A DNA stretch of 64,000 nucleotides, from NCBI GenBank assembly GCA_007844125.1, contig CM017563.1, positions 41,122,012-41,186,011 of the forward strand, given 5' to 3'. Positions within the stretch are counted from its first letter, which is position 1. Every line of letters begins with the position of its first letter. Below the pieces are notes generated by a model, which saw nothing but the letters and a program-made list of their open reading frames with translations, ran no database searches and was not told where the DNA came from. The position numbers and the translations under genes are program-made. Below, one piece after another: positions 12,669 to 22,389 of this stretch. Source of the stretch: Sinonovacula constricta. Lineage: Eukaryota > Mollusca > Bivalvia > Cardiida > Solecurtidae.

Positions 12669-13240
12669 TCCTAAAACTGTTATCACATTTTTTTTCTCAA
12701 TGACATTGAATTGCTTCTTAACAATAACAATAACTATGGAATAGACCTAGGGTCTCTAATGAGTTTATATACCACAACTTCCAATAGTGATATTTCTATA
12801 TGCAGATGGATTAACATATCTTTACCCAAGTAGGAAGAAATGTCATGAGGTTAAACCAAGATAACATCACTAACACAAACATAAAAAATAACATGTCAAA
12901 CAAACACATATTGACCAATATTACCAGATACCGTATGCATCTGTACCATAAAGGACATAACTAGACAATTATTAAAACCTCAACTACACTTGAACATTAC
13001 CTAATTGCCTTAAACAATTATTTTTACATCACTCTGATCAAATTCAGAACACGAGATCACAGACTCCACATTAAAAATGATATATGGAAAGTTGCTGAAA
13101 TTCAAAAGAGAAAATGCCCACTATGTGATCAAAATTATATTGTGTATGAAATACATTACCCTATGATTTGTCCCTTCTTTGAAGAAAAAAGAATAGCATG
13201 CATCCCCAAATACTACTTCAAAATAACAAATGTTTGAAAA

Positions 13241-14358
13241 GTCATTCAACTTATGAATAAAGTTTCAGTATAAACTTGTGAGGACTGTAGTATCGTCATT
13301 ATGTATATCAATTTATTTGTTGTTAAATTGTTGTACGATTATGCATGCCAAGTATAATTGTATATACCGTCTGATCAAATTATACATATTATTATTTGGT
13401 AACATTACACGTGCACTTTATTAGTATCCGTATCGATTTACGACTAAGTTCGCATACATTCGTCAAGTTTCGCCGCTTCAATGAGCGTTGGTGACTATAA
13501 ACTACGTACAAAGTATAGGATAGAGTCTATTAAGACGTTTCTATAGAAAATAGAAGCCAAAACGAGCGCAGCGTAGGACTGTTTTTATTTTTGATAGTAT
13601 GCTCGATTAATTAAATCTACTAGTTATCTCTAAATGCAGAATGTTGTTGTTTTAATTACTATTTAAAAAAATAATGTAACAATATTTACAAATCACCATG
13701 TATCTGTTTTATCTCATTTATTATGTATTTGTATACTCATACTTTGAACATAAAAACTTTGTTAAATAATCTTATATTAACTTGACTTGTTAGTTTTAGA
13801 GTACGAAATTTTGTCAGAGTGGTGCCAAGCAGGCTAGATCGAATATGCTTGTTCGTACATATGCGACCCAGGGAAGACCATTCCCATTTTCGAAATGAAA
13901 GAAATGTATTAGTCATCTCCCTTGTAGGTTGGTATTAATATAAGAACTATTCTTAACTTCGTTTCAGTTTTCTTATTTTAACATGGTGATTAAAAACTTT
14001 AACTCAATGTCACTTTAATCAATAACATATAATTACATGTGTTCTAAAACATCTGAATATGTTGATGAATAGTTAGCGTACCGATCCTTTGTAGACTGAA
14101 AGAAGGCATTGGAACAAAAATACTTATTGGACCAGTGTGTCTTCAGGGTGTGGATTTGTGTTTACAGTGGGACGGGTACATTTTAAGTAGCTTTGTGTTG
14201 TAAATAACGAAATTTTTTCACAGTGGTTTTATGCATACTAGAGCTAATAGATAGTTTCCATGTGATGTCATAGGCACTGATAAGACAGTTTAAGGTAGCC
14301 ATCTTGGAAGGCAGAGGCTTATGCAGGTCGAAATCTGAAAATATGTACTGTATTAAAC
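13241..14358. other. Non-coding stretch with a half copy of hairpin P1
   Basis: No gene was seen. Bases 13512-13581 match the left arm and centre of the P1 inverted repeat found in array introns (GAGTCTATTAAGACGTTTCT, then AACGAGCGCAGCG) but lack the right arm. So P1 is a dispersed element and not just part of the array unit. Confidence 0.5.
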
Positions 14359-14995
14359 TCACCACTGTGTTTTTATTTTAAGTCTATTTTACTGAATTTT
14401 ATATCAAATTAAACAGCTTTTATAAAGTATTTTTAATATCAAAACTATATTTTGATAGTTTAAAAGGTCAAAAATACAACCAAAAAGATACACTGTTCAT
14501 TTTGTTTGCTAATGAGTCAATAATTTTATTTATTTCTGTGTATTTCTATTAATGTTTTGTGCATTTATCAATTTAAAAAAAAATCATTCTGAAAATATGG
14601 ATTTCAAACGCTATCAAATCGTGTATAGTTATTAATTTTTGGACCACAAATGAAGAAATGACAAGAAAATAAAATTAACTCTTCAATACAATTCATCTGG
14701 AACTGCCTTGAAGTTGCCATCAAAGATGGATGCCAAGTTAAGGAATGTTCTTTGATGTGGAAAATATCTGTATGCATGACACGAGTACGTCGATTGTCGT
14801 GCTTGGAAAATCAACAACGAAGTTATCCCCCTTTAGCGAAAAATGACTTGTGAACAGTTGTTTTCAGATTTTAAGATTTATAGCGCGACGTTTAAATTTT
14901 GTTATTAGTTTGTACTTATAGATCGATATCCGCTTAAGATTTTATTTTTGGAGAGTTTTTTAGTGGATAGAACAAACAAGTGACAATATGTATAA

Positions 14996-15181
14996 GAATA
15001 TATGACCAAGTCCTTTGCTTTGCAACATATACCAAACTCCGAAAAGGCACAGAACAAAGGTATTTCACATGCAAGCCAAGCGAAAAGTAAGAACTAATTT
15101 GTGATGAGCCATTTAACGAAAAGAGCAAACCCGACAATTACCGCCTTAGAACGGTCAGTCGTCAATATGGACCGACTGGGG
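14996..15181 (-). repeat. Dispersed repeat R1, copy c
   Basis: It interrupts array sequence that is continuous in other units: GACAATATGTATAA before it and AGCAACTATAACATTGTGAC after it. This gives one clean empty-site comparison. The copy is truncated at the end opposite to the constant ATATTCTTA end. Confidence 0.75.
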
Positions 15182-15774
15182 TAAAGCAACTATAACATTG
15201 TGACAACTATAATACAATTATAAAAACAAGCGTCCGACCATTCGTTGGCAGAGGTTATAACTTATGTTGGTATTATTCATTCTTTACTAAACTGAATTAT
15301 TTGCTAAAACATTTGTGTCGTCCCATAATGTTATTCTATATTGTTTTCATATATAAATGGAAACAGCAACGTTTAACACTTTGACTGAATGCAACACCGC
15401 GCGACGTTTGAGGTATGACGTCAAATACACGCTATAACTCGCATCTCGGCATTTGAAAAGGAATTTGGTAGTGTTACAAAAATGCCATATCTGAACACGA
15501 AAGCGTGATATTAGCAAAGTATTTCACCACAATATTAAGGAAAGAACGGCGAATAAGAAAAGAAGAAAACCTAAATTTTGTTTAAAAACTTCAATAAGCC
15601 TCATTTATGTTACATTCTTAGAGGTGGTATTCCTTATCACAGCAATGTTACTTGTTCAATGTGGCGGTCGTTAAAAATCTCCCCGTGCACGTTGTCTATG
15701 TTGTCATTTAATTCACCCTTAAATGGATTGTTAGATGTATTTCCTTTGATGAACATTGGACTTTGATTCCTCAA

Positions 15775-16187
15775 TTCCATCTCCGTATGAACAGGATGCT
15801 ACAATCATTTACTTTTCTCGATCATTTTTTTTTCTTGATTCAAATAGTTAATTTCATTTACTATTAACGTTTTTGTAGGATTTCTAATCGAAATAATACC
15901 TTTCTCTCTTCTAAACACTATGTGGACGTCACTACTTTCGTCATAACTTTTCAAACAAAACGTCAGCGCTAGGACACTTATTCAAATGGATAAGTTTCCT
16001 TTTCATTGCTTGCATTCGAGAAACCCTTCAGGCAGTGCGAAGTTTAATTGACTCATCACAGACTTGTTCTCATTTTTACATTTGGCTTGCATGTGAATAC
16101 CTTGGTCCTGTGTTTTTTCGAATTATGTATATGTTGCAATGCTCATAGGACTTTGTCTTATATATTCTTATTCGACAATTTGCCTAT
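15775..16187 (+). repeat. Dispersed repeat R1, copy d (array left flank)
   Basis: About 410 bases, from TCAATTCCATCTCCG to CTTATATATTCTTATTCG. It lies immediately before the array segment GACAATTTGCCTATATCAAA. The same junction occurs at copy 4 (42766-43244) but not at copies 2, 3, 5 and 6. An internal part present in the 43,000 copy is deleted here. Confidence 0.75.
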
Positions 16188-16694
16188 ATCAAATACACGT
16201 AAAGGTATGTGACCCCTTTTTGGTTAAATTAGGGCATTATTTCTGCATAAACTCATACTTTAGTTTAAGTGAAGACAATTTTTAACACAACCTTAATGGT
16301 AAATTAGTACAAATCATGAAAACAATCGCTCTTATTATTTATTCTTTCCAAATCTATAAATAAGCACAGTGTGAATTTCTGCTTAAATAGATATCGACAT
16401 CACATGGAGATACACGGATAAAGCTCTAACGTGTTGTCGAAAGTAAGTGTTCATATGTCCTTCCTTGATTTAAAAAAATAACTGTGTAGCGTGGCTCAGA
16501 TACATGTTTGAAATAACGATTATGGATCACGTTTCAGACAGGTGAAGGACATCAATAAACAGCATTTTGGAATATCTGTTCTGGTTACAATGGTTCATTA
16601 AGATTAAAATAAAAATCAGTGAAAATATTGTTGGACCAAACTGTTGTCTACCATCTTTAATGTACGATCCATTATTTAAGAGAAATTCTTCAAA

Positions 16695-19600
16695 CTACTT
16701 CGAACACACAACACACGCTAGCTCCCTTCCGTCAACATATGGTGGGCAATGTAAAGATCCGCAGCGCCCCTCCACTTGATAAAACAAGGCACCGTCTTGA
16801 TTTTTAGGATCGCTTCCGGGTGCAACTTCCTGCTCCTTGTCCACACATGCGTACTGTGATCGAGTGTAATCATATTTTGCAGAAACAAGGATCCCTTCGT
16901 ACTCTAATGTCCAACCAGAAAAGCATGAAGTACGAGCAGGTATCATCAGAGTTGAACTTCGTGGCGTACGACAAACGACACAAGGCACTTCCATATTGTA
17001 TTGGGAAACGCCACTTTCATACTCCGCACCGTAAATCAAACTCCGCCATTCGTCTTTGCTATCTTGATATGTCCCCCATGTCGGTGAGTCAGGGAGGCAT
17101 TGGAAATTAGCTCCCTCGCCCTTGCTATTGTAAAATCCGCCGCCCATAAAACCTGTTGTATTCAGATTCAATCTGAGTTGTAGACATTTAGCAAAACAAA
17201 ATTGCAATATAAAATACATGAAAAAGCACAGCGGTTTTATTTACTTTAAAGAGGATGTTCTATCCTGGAAATATCAGCCCATCTCAATGTCATCATGTGC
17301 CCATATTTTGCACAAGTATTGGATACAAATTCAACAATGATGTTTTTATTTTTGAGATTTTTTTCTCAAAAAATGGTCGGCACTGAAAATTTAAGACAGC
17401 AATAAGCAAAGGAAAATTCTTTTTTAATTATTAAAAACTATCGATGACAACAATATGAACAAATGTATCGTATTTTGCTTTTAAACATCAAATATGCCGA
17501 TAAAATTTACTGAAGTTTATTTGATTTTTTAAAATTTACCATGAAAAACAAACGAAATGAAGACTAAAATGCACATACATTTTAATGACACATCAATGCA
17601 CTTTCTCAGACTGCCTATGGATATGGACACACACCAAAATCAAATGTGATAAAGATGCTCAGCATATCTGAAAAACTCCCATTAAGCTCATTAAAGCGCT
17701 GACATACTGCCAAGCGATAACAAATAGGCTGTTTAATTATTAAAGATACGACACTGTTTAGTTATTAAAGATACGACACTTTTAGCAGTTGGTGCATTTC
17801 GTTTGTTTGAAATACATCATTTATGATCAGCTTTTTGGTGGAGGAAGACCCCAGACACATGTCCAGGTAGAACCACCGGCGCAACGAAAGTCAGTTGGAA
17901 GACCTCACATTAAGTTCTTCGCTCCGAACGGGACTCGAACCCACGGGGTGAGAGGCAATGCAGTCAGACGAGTTACAAATCGGTGAATCTATCCCTACGC
18001 CACCGGCGCCCCTTTGTGCATTTCATTCAAACGAGTTATAATATGTGAAAATACTGCAATGAGCAAAAAAACATATACAAAACGCTATCATGCTAGTGTT
18101 AATGGTAATATCTTCCGTATATTTTAGAGGTTAATCCAGGGAAAAACAATTTTTGTGATACCCAGTACATGTATCTACATGTACAAAGTCCAGTGTCTAA
18201 GTATAGGATAGAGTCTATTAAGACGTTTCTATAGAAAACAGAAGCCGAAACGAGCGCAGCGAGTGCATGCTTCTATTTTCTATGGAAACGTCTTAATAGA
18301 TTCTATCCGACTTAGAGGCCCCCCCCCCCACCCTCACTTCTACCTGTTCTACCAAAATGACATGTAATCCGCCCCATAAAACTGTCAATCAAACTGTCAA
18401 TCGTTTTGACGCGTTCCAACTTGTCGTCACATTTGGAGAAGTCAAATCAGAACGCGTGGTTTGTTGCACATGCGCAGTTGAAATTGCGATCGATTTTGTT
18501 CATTGTAAAATAGAAAATAGAAAGAGGTTCTTTTGAAATAAATCGCGGAGGATTTGAATTTTCATAGCTTCTGATTAGCTATAAATGTAGGGCGACTTCT
18601 AAGGTTTATTCCAGAAGTAAATACATGGCACGGTGACTGGATACAGTGGTCTAGATTCGGACCACGTCGAATGTTACCATAAAAATCAGGGTGATATTTT
18701 AGCAAGCTACTTCAAGAGTACAACGTTTCATATGCAGTTCGTGTGAAATACAACGACTGCGCTTGTTTAAATTTAAGATTCCACAGGTCTGTCCTAATCT
18801 ACATGCACAGTATACTCACCTGTGTAAGGGGGCGTCTGTGGCGTAGTGGTATAGACGCCGATTGGTTATTTCTCTGACTGTTTAGCTTCTTTCCGCGTTG
18901 GTTCGAATCCCGTTCGGGGCGACGGACTTAATGTGAAGAGGTCTTCCTGCTTACTAGCGGTGCGCCGGGGGTTCCACACAGACATGTATCAATGATCAAA
19001 ATTGGTCGCTGCAATCAATTTAAAAACAACAACAACAAAAACAAACAAACACACACCTCTGTATACCAATTCTGCTCCGTTGTCTGGACATGTAAGACTT
19101 CCCCATCTCACGTAGGTTTCCCCTATTTCCCCTAAATAGAATAGTAACACTTTTAAATACTGCATATGTTTATTTCCCATCCACAATACCCTTATTTTCT
19201 TACAACTTCGTGCAAGGTAACAATAAATAAACATAAAACATTTATTGTATATAGTACAGATTATGGTCAGATATATTCCATCGATACTTTGTTGATATGT
19301 ACCTACACCATTTGTAAAGCCTGATTCATTCGTGCTGAGCAGGCCGAGGGTTAAATGAATTAATGGCAAGATTTTAAATCAAGAATGTAGACTGACTGTT
19401 TCCTTATAAAAACGATGATCGTTTGCAGTACATTGGCGATTCTACATAGACAAGCGTAAGAGGGTCCGTGTATATATCGTCTTTTCATTTTTGTTTATCT
19501 AGTTAAAGAAACGGAAAAGGTACATAATGATCTGTTTTGTTTTCGTTTTAATATATCGAATTAAAAACAAACAAAACAAAACAGATTCCTAACGTAAACA

Positions 19601-22389
19601 TGTAGATTAAAAAGGAGAACTCTAACCGTTTACCGTTTCACAAAACGAAAAACGAGAGGCGCTGCGATCACTTGGCCCGGCAAGGGAAGCAACTAGCAAG
19701 ACAAGATACACAACTTTCAATAGCGGCCAGAAATAAGCGTGCGGTCATTCATCTTTGCAGGCGTTGATATTATTTTATACTGTTTCCGGCCGCCGTTGAA
19801 ACTTGTGTATCTTGTCTTGCTAGTTACCACCCTTGCCGGGCCAAGCGATCGCACGAGAACTTTCTCCACCAATAGCTAAGAGATGTCAAATGATTAAAAA
19901 ATATCAATACTGTCAATGCGGATGGAAGTCAAGAAATAAAACTATCACAATCAAAATAAGCATAGTTGCTTGGAATGTCACTAGCAGAATGGATTTATAA
20001 GCCTTATCAAATTCTAAGCAAAATATAGTTTTGAGGAGGTTACCTTGCTTCCGGTTCACATCGATATTACAACTCTCGGTAAAATGACATACCTGCGTTT
20101 TGTTTTTTAAGGCTTTCTATTTGGTCCTGCAGGTCTGTCAGCGAGGACATCAAAGCTTTCTGTGTCTGTTTCATTTCAGCGACTGTCTCAAACATCTTCA
20201 TGTCGTAGTCAAACCGGGAATAGCACTGTGGTTCATTTCGCTCGGCTGGTGGAGAGACGAACTAGACGCTTTTATTGAATGTTATATAACAAGTCGTCAT
20301 CTGAGCAAGATAACCAATCGGAACACCTCGGATAATTTACGAATCATCTTTCGAATGTATGTAGGTAGTCGGATCAACTCGGCCATTTCCCTAAATTGGA
20401 CTACTTTTGTGACTGACGTCAAAACAAAGATGGCAGCTCGTATGAAAGCTCACTACAGTACGATGCCTGTAAAACTTCAATTTGTGGCTGCTTTAAATTT
20501 AACTCACCCAATTTTAATTTACCCAGCGCAGCAGACACGCAGCTGTCAAACGATGCCATTTTTATGTTCTGTGCGAACTACATTTTAGGCATATTCTTCT
20601 GACTTCCGGCGAACAAAACGATTGTGATTTCTGTAAGTATCATTGCAGTACATCGGTAGAGCCTCGGCTCCAGGTACAGGTGGCCCCAGGTTCGATCTCG
20701 AGCCGCGACATACCAATGCCGTTAAAACTGGTAGTGGTATAGCTCCCTTGCTAAGGCTCAAACAAATATAAAGGTAATTCCAAGACTGGTTGACCCGGTG
20801 TCAGGATAAATGTAACTGAATGTGGTAATATGCCAGTTGTCAAGGCATGTTATTCACAGTGCAGGTCGTACTATATCTGCTTCAAGTGGACATCGTCTCC
20901 AGACAACTAAAATACTGTTGGTGGGACGATAAACCTAACAAACAAACAAACAAACATTACCAGAGAAGTCAACACTTTATATATTTTATGAATTGTGGCG
21001 ATCTGTACAGTTGACCCTTTCTAAAGTATTTGACAGGCCTTTTACAAATTAGATAACAGTCTTTTTTGTACACATATTCGATTTCTCGATTAGCTATAAC
21101 AGTATTTTGGGCTTGATTAGGGACACAGTCTATTACTTTTCACATGCACCTCATGCAGTAATCCACAGGGACATCTTATAAGTTTTTTTTAAAATATATT
21201 GCTCTAAGCAGGAAGAGTAGTAAATGAAAACGCGCCTCAACATTTTTGTTTGTTGGGTTGTTCTTTATCATAAGCAGCACAGGCAAAGATTGATATAGAA
21301 ATTTTATTCATATATGCCTTGTAAAAAACGTTTGTTAGAGTATTTTTAAAGTTGAAATGCATACCACATTTAAGCAATAGGATATAAAAAAGCCATTTTA
21401 AATTAAGTAAAAAAATAAAAATCTTACACAAACAATGTACTTTGCTGGAAGCAAGTAAAAATATGAAATTATATTTTTATAATAAATTAAATTGGAACTG
21501 TATTCATTCTTTAGTACATTTTTTTTCGGCTTATAAAATTCAAAGTTTTTTGGTAAACAAAAATAACTTTTTTAATAAAATCTACCTAAAGGTATGGCAT
21601 CCTTATAAATAACCACTTTTCATAGAACAGTGTCACTTTAGATGAATTTTGCTAGAAAATTATACCAACACACTTTTTCGGCGTAGCAACCTAACCTCAC
21701 CTTTGACCTACTTACAAATGCTGACGCAAGGCTAGTCCGAATAAATATCAGAGCGACTCGCATTGGTAGATATTCCTAATAGCATCAAATACCGTAGTGT
21801 TTCTATTAAACGTCCTCTAGGGATATTTGGTTATTTATACAGTTATTAAAGTCATATACAGTTCTAAATCAACTCGCAACAGTATTAGTGTTAATAGTGC
21901 ATACAACGTCACTTGATCTACATTTATTGAACCTCAATCTCTGTCATATGCCAAAAAAAGCAGATAGTTTACACCCGCACTGTCCAACTGCTTCGTAAAT
22001 TTTAGTGTCTGTTAGGTGAGGAAGTTCAGAATTATGAGGTGCAGATAGAGCGAGCGACTGGTTTAACAATGTATAATATTTTGGTGTCTTTGTTCTTTCA
22101 AATTTATTTTCTATAAAAATATAAACATGAAAAAATATGTAAGTTAATGCCCCATCAACGTTTTGTATCTTTTTAATGATATTTCTAGTTTTCTTTTATT
22201 TTAAGCAATTGCAACAATCTCGAAAAGGATATATGGCCCAAAGCTGAAGTGCTAGTCTCATCAACACATATTGCTGTTAATGTAACAAGATAGAAAAAAC
22301 GTTTTACCCTGACAGTGCATCAGAAACAGAACAAACAGTCCTATCACACACGCGTATCTCTTCATTGCTGACTTCTTTAAATCGTCCAT
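16695..22389 (-). CDS. Secreted short-chain collagen C4-like protein, copy 1 (4 exons, complete)
   Basis: Exons on the minus strand: 22389-22308, 20245-20093, 19131-19057, 17152-16695 (stop included), 768 nt in all and 255 residues. Exon 1 encodes a signal peptide with a basic start and hydrophobic core (MKRYACVIGLFVLFLMHCQ after an upstream in-frame Met). Exon 2 follows a pyrimidine-rich CCACCAG acceptor, encodes ERNEPQCYSRFDYDMKMFET and a coiled coil, and ends GCAG|GTATGT. Exon 3 encodes GEIGETYVRWGSLTCPDN and ends LVYRG. Exon 4 encodes FMGGG...ANFQCLP...PCVVCRTPRSSTLMIPARTSC...GRCGSLHCPPYVDGRELACVVCSK. All introns are phase 1. The exon 3-4 pattern is that of mollusc proteins annotated as short-chain collagen C4-like, after sponge short-chain collagen. 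There is no Gly-X-Y repeat. Ten Cys lie in the domain and one precedes the coiled coil. It is probably a secreted oligomer of unknown ligand. The first Met at 22389 or the one at 22365 may be the start. Confidence 0.85.
17798..18012 (-). mobile_element. SINE family B in intron 3 of copy 1, minus orientation
   Basis: Reverse-orientation element with head GGGGCGCCGGTGGCGTAG at its right end. It pairs with the forward copy at 18828-19056 as an inverted SINE pair around hairpin P1. Confidence 0.75.
18198..18315. repeat. Long inverted repeat P1, unit 1
   Basis: Arms of about 47-50 bases (GAGTCTATTAAGACGTTTCT on the left, its near-complement ending ATTCTATCCGACTTAG on the right) around a centre rich in GAGCGCAGCGAGTGC. 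It lies in intron 3. Equivalents are at 26625, 45285, 53776 and 62407, and a half copy is at 13512-13581. It could be a foldback MITE; no terminal target duplication was resolved. Confidence 0.85.
18828..19056 (+). mobile_element. SINE family B abutting exon 3 of copy 1
   Basis: It has a forward tRNA-like head (GGCGTAGTGGTATAGACGCC, then GGTTCGAATCCCGTTCGG) and ends in an AACAAAAACAAACAAACACA tail. The tail directly meets the last base of exon 3 at 19057. On the coding strand the intron therefore begins GTGTGTGTTTGTTTG, so the tail provides the splice donor. Confidence 0.8.
19661..19855. repeat. Long inverted repeat P2, unit 1
   Basis: Arms of about 70 bases carrying CTAGCAAGACAAGATACACA on the left and its complement TGTGTATCTTGTCTTGCTAG on the right, with TTGGCCCGGCAAGGG and CCTTGCCGGGCCAAG outside them. 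A loop of about 55 bases separates the arms. It lies in intron 2. Equivalents are near 28061, 35749, 46674 (left arm shortened), 55241 and 63867 (cut by the window end). Confidence 0.85.
20414..20421. promoter_or_regulatory. Palindromic CRE-type motif TGACGTCA in intron 1
   Basis: A perfect TGACGTCA followed by AAAACAAAGATGGCAGC. The same pair of motifs is kept at 47386-47393 and 55993-56000. Copies 2 and 3 have AGACGTCA. The TGACGTCA palindrome is the CREB/ATF consensus. A role here is only a possibility, since conservation may just reflect recent duplication. Confidence 0.35.
20652..20957 (+). mobile_element. SINE family A in intron 1 of copy 1
   Basis: tRNA-like B box (GGTTCGATCTCG), body with GACTGGTTGACCCGGTGTCA and a (CAAA)n tail. 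The first part of the A box is missing, because a deletion of about 130 bases relative to copies 4 and 5 fuses flanking DNA to TCGGTAGAGCC. Confidence 0.75.

Larger units (their letters stand above)
12030..13240 (+). mobile_element. Non-LTR retrotransposon reverse transcriptase remnant
   Basis: Broken frames in family order. The first carries PSNYRLIILVSCVGKLFTSI and reverse-transcriptase finger-like sequence at about 12,090-12,190. The next reads STTYHIFTLHSLIEIL, then KKETLL. At 12,615-12,800 a GVRQG and LNDIE-type region is interrupted by a poly-C run. At 13,030-13,210 a C-terminal Cys/His knuckle region reads KFRTRDHRLHI...CPLCDQ...HYPMICP. Multiple stops and frameshifts are present, and an R1 fragment is inserted at 12188-12230. 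Together with 10984-11500 this is one decayed LINE in the same orientation. Confidence 0.75.

Noticed and set aside
20100..20588. A 162-codon + strand open frame over exon 2 and intron 1, with partial equivalents in other units.
   Set aside because: Antisense of the coiled-coil exon. It is broken by stops or indels in the other units and has no recognisable domain.
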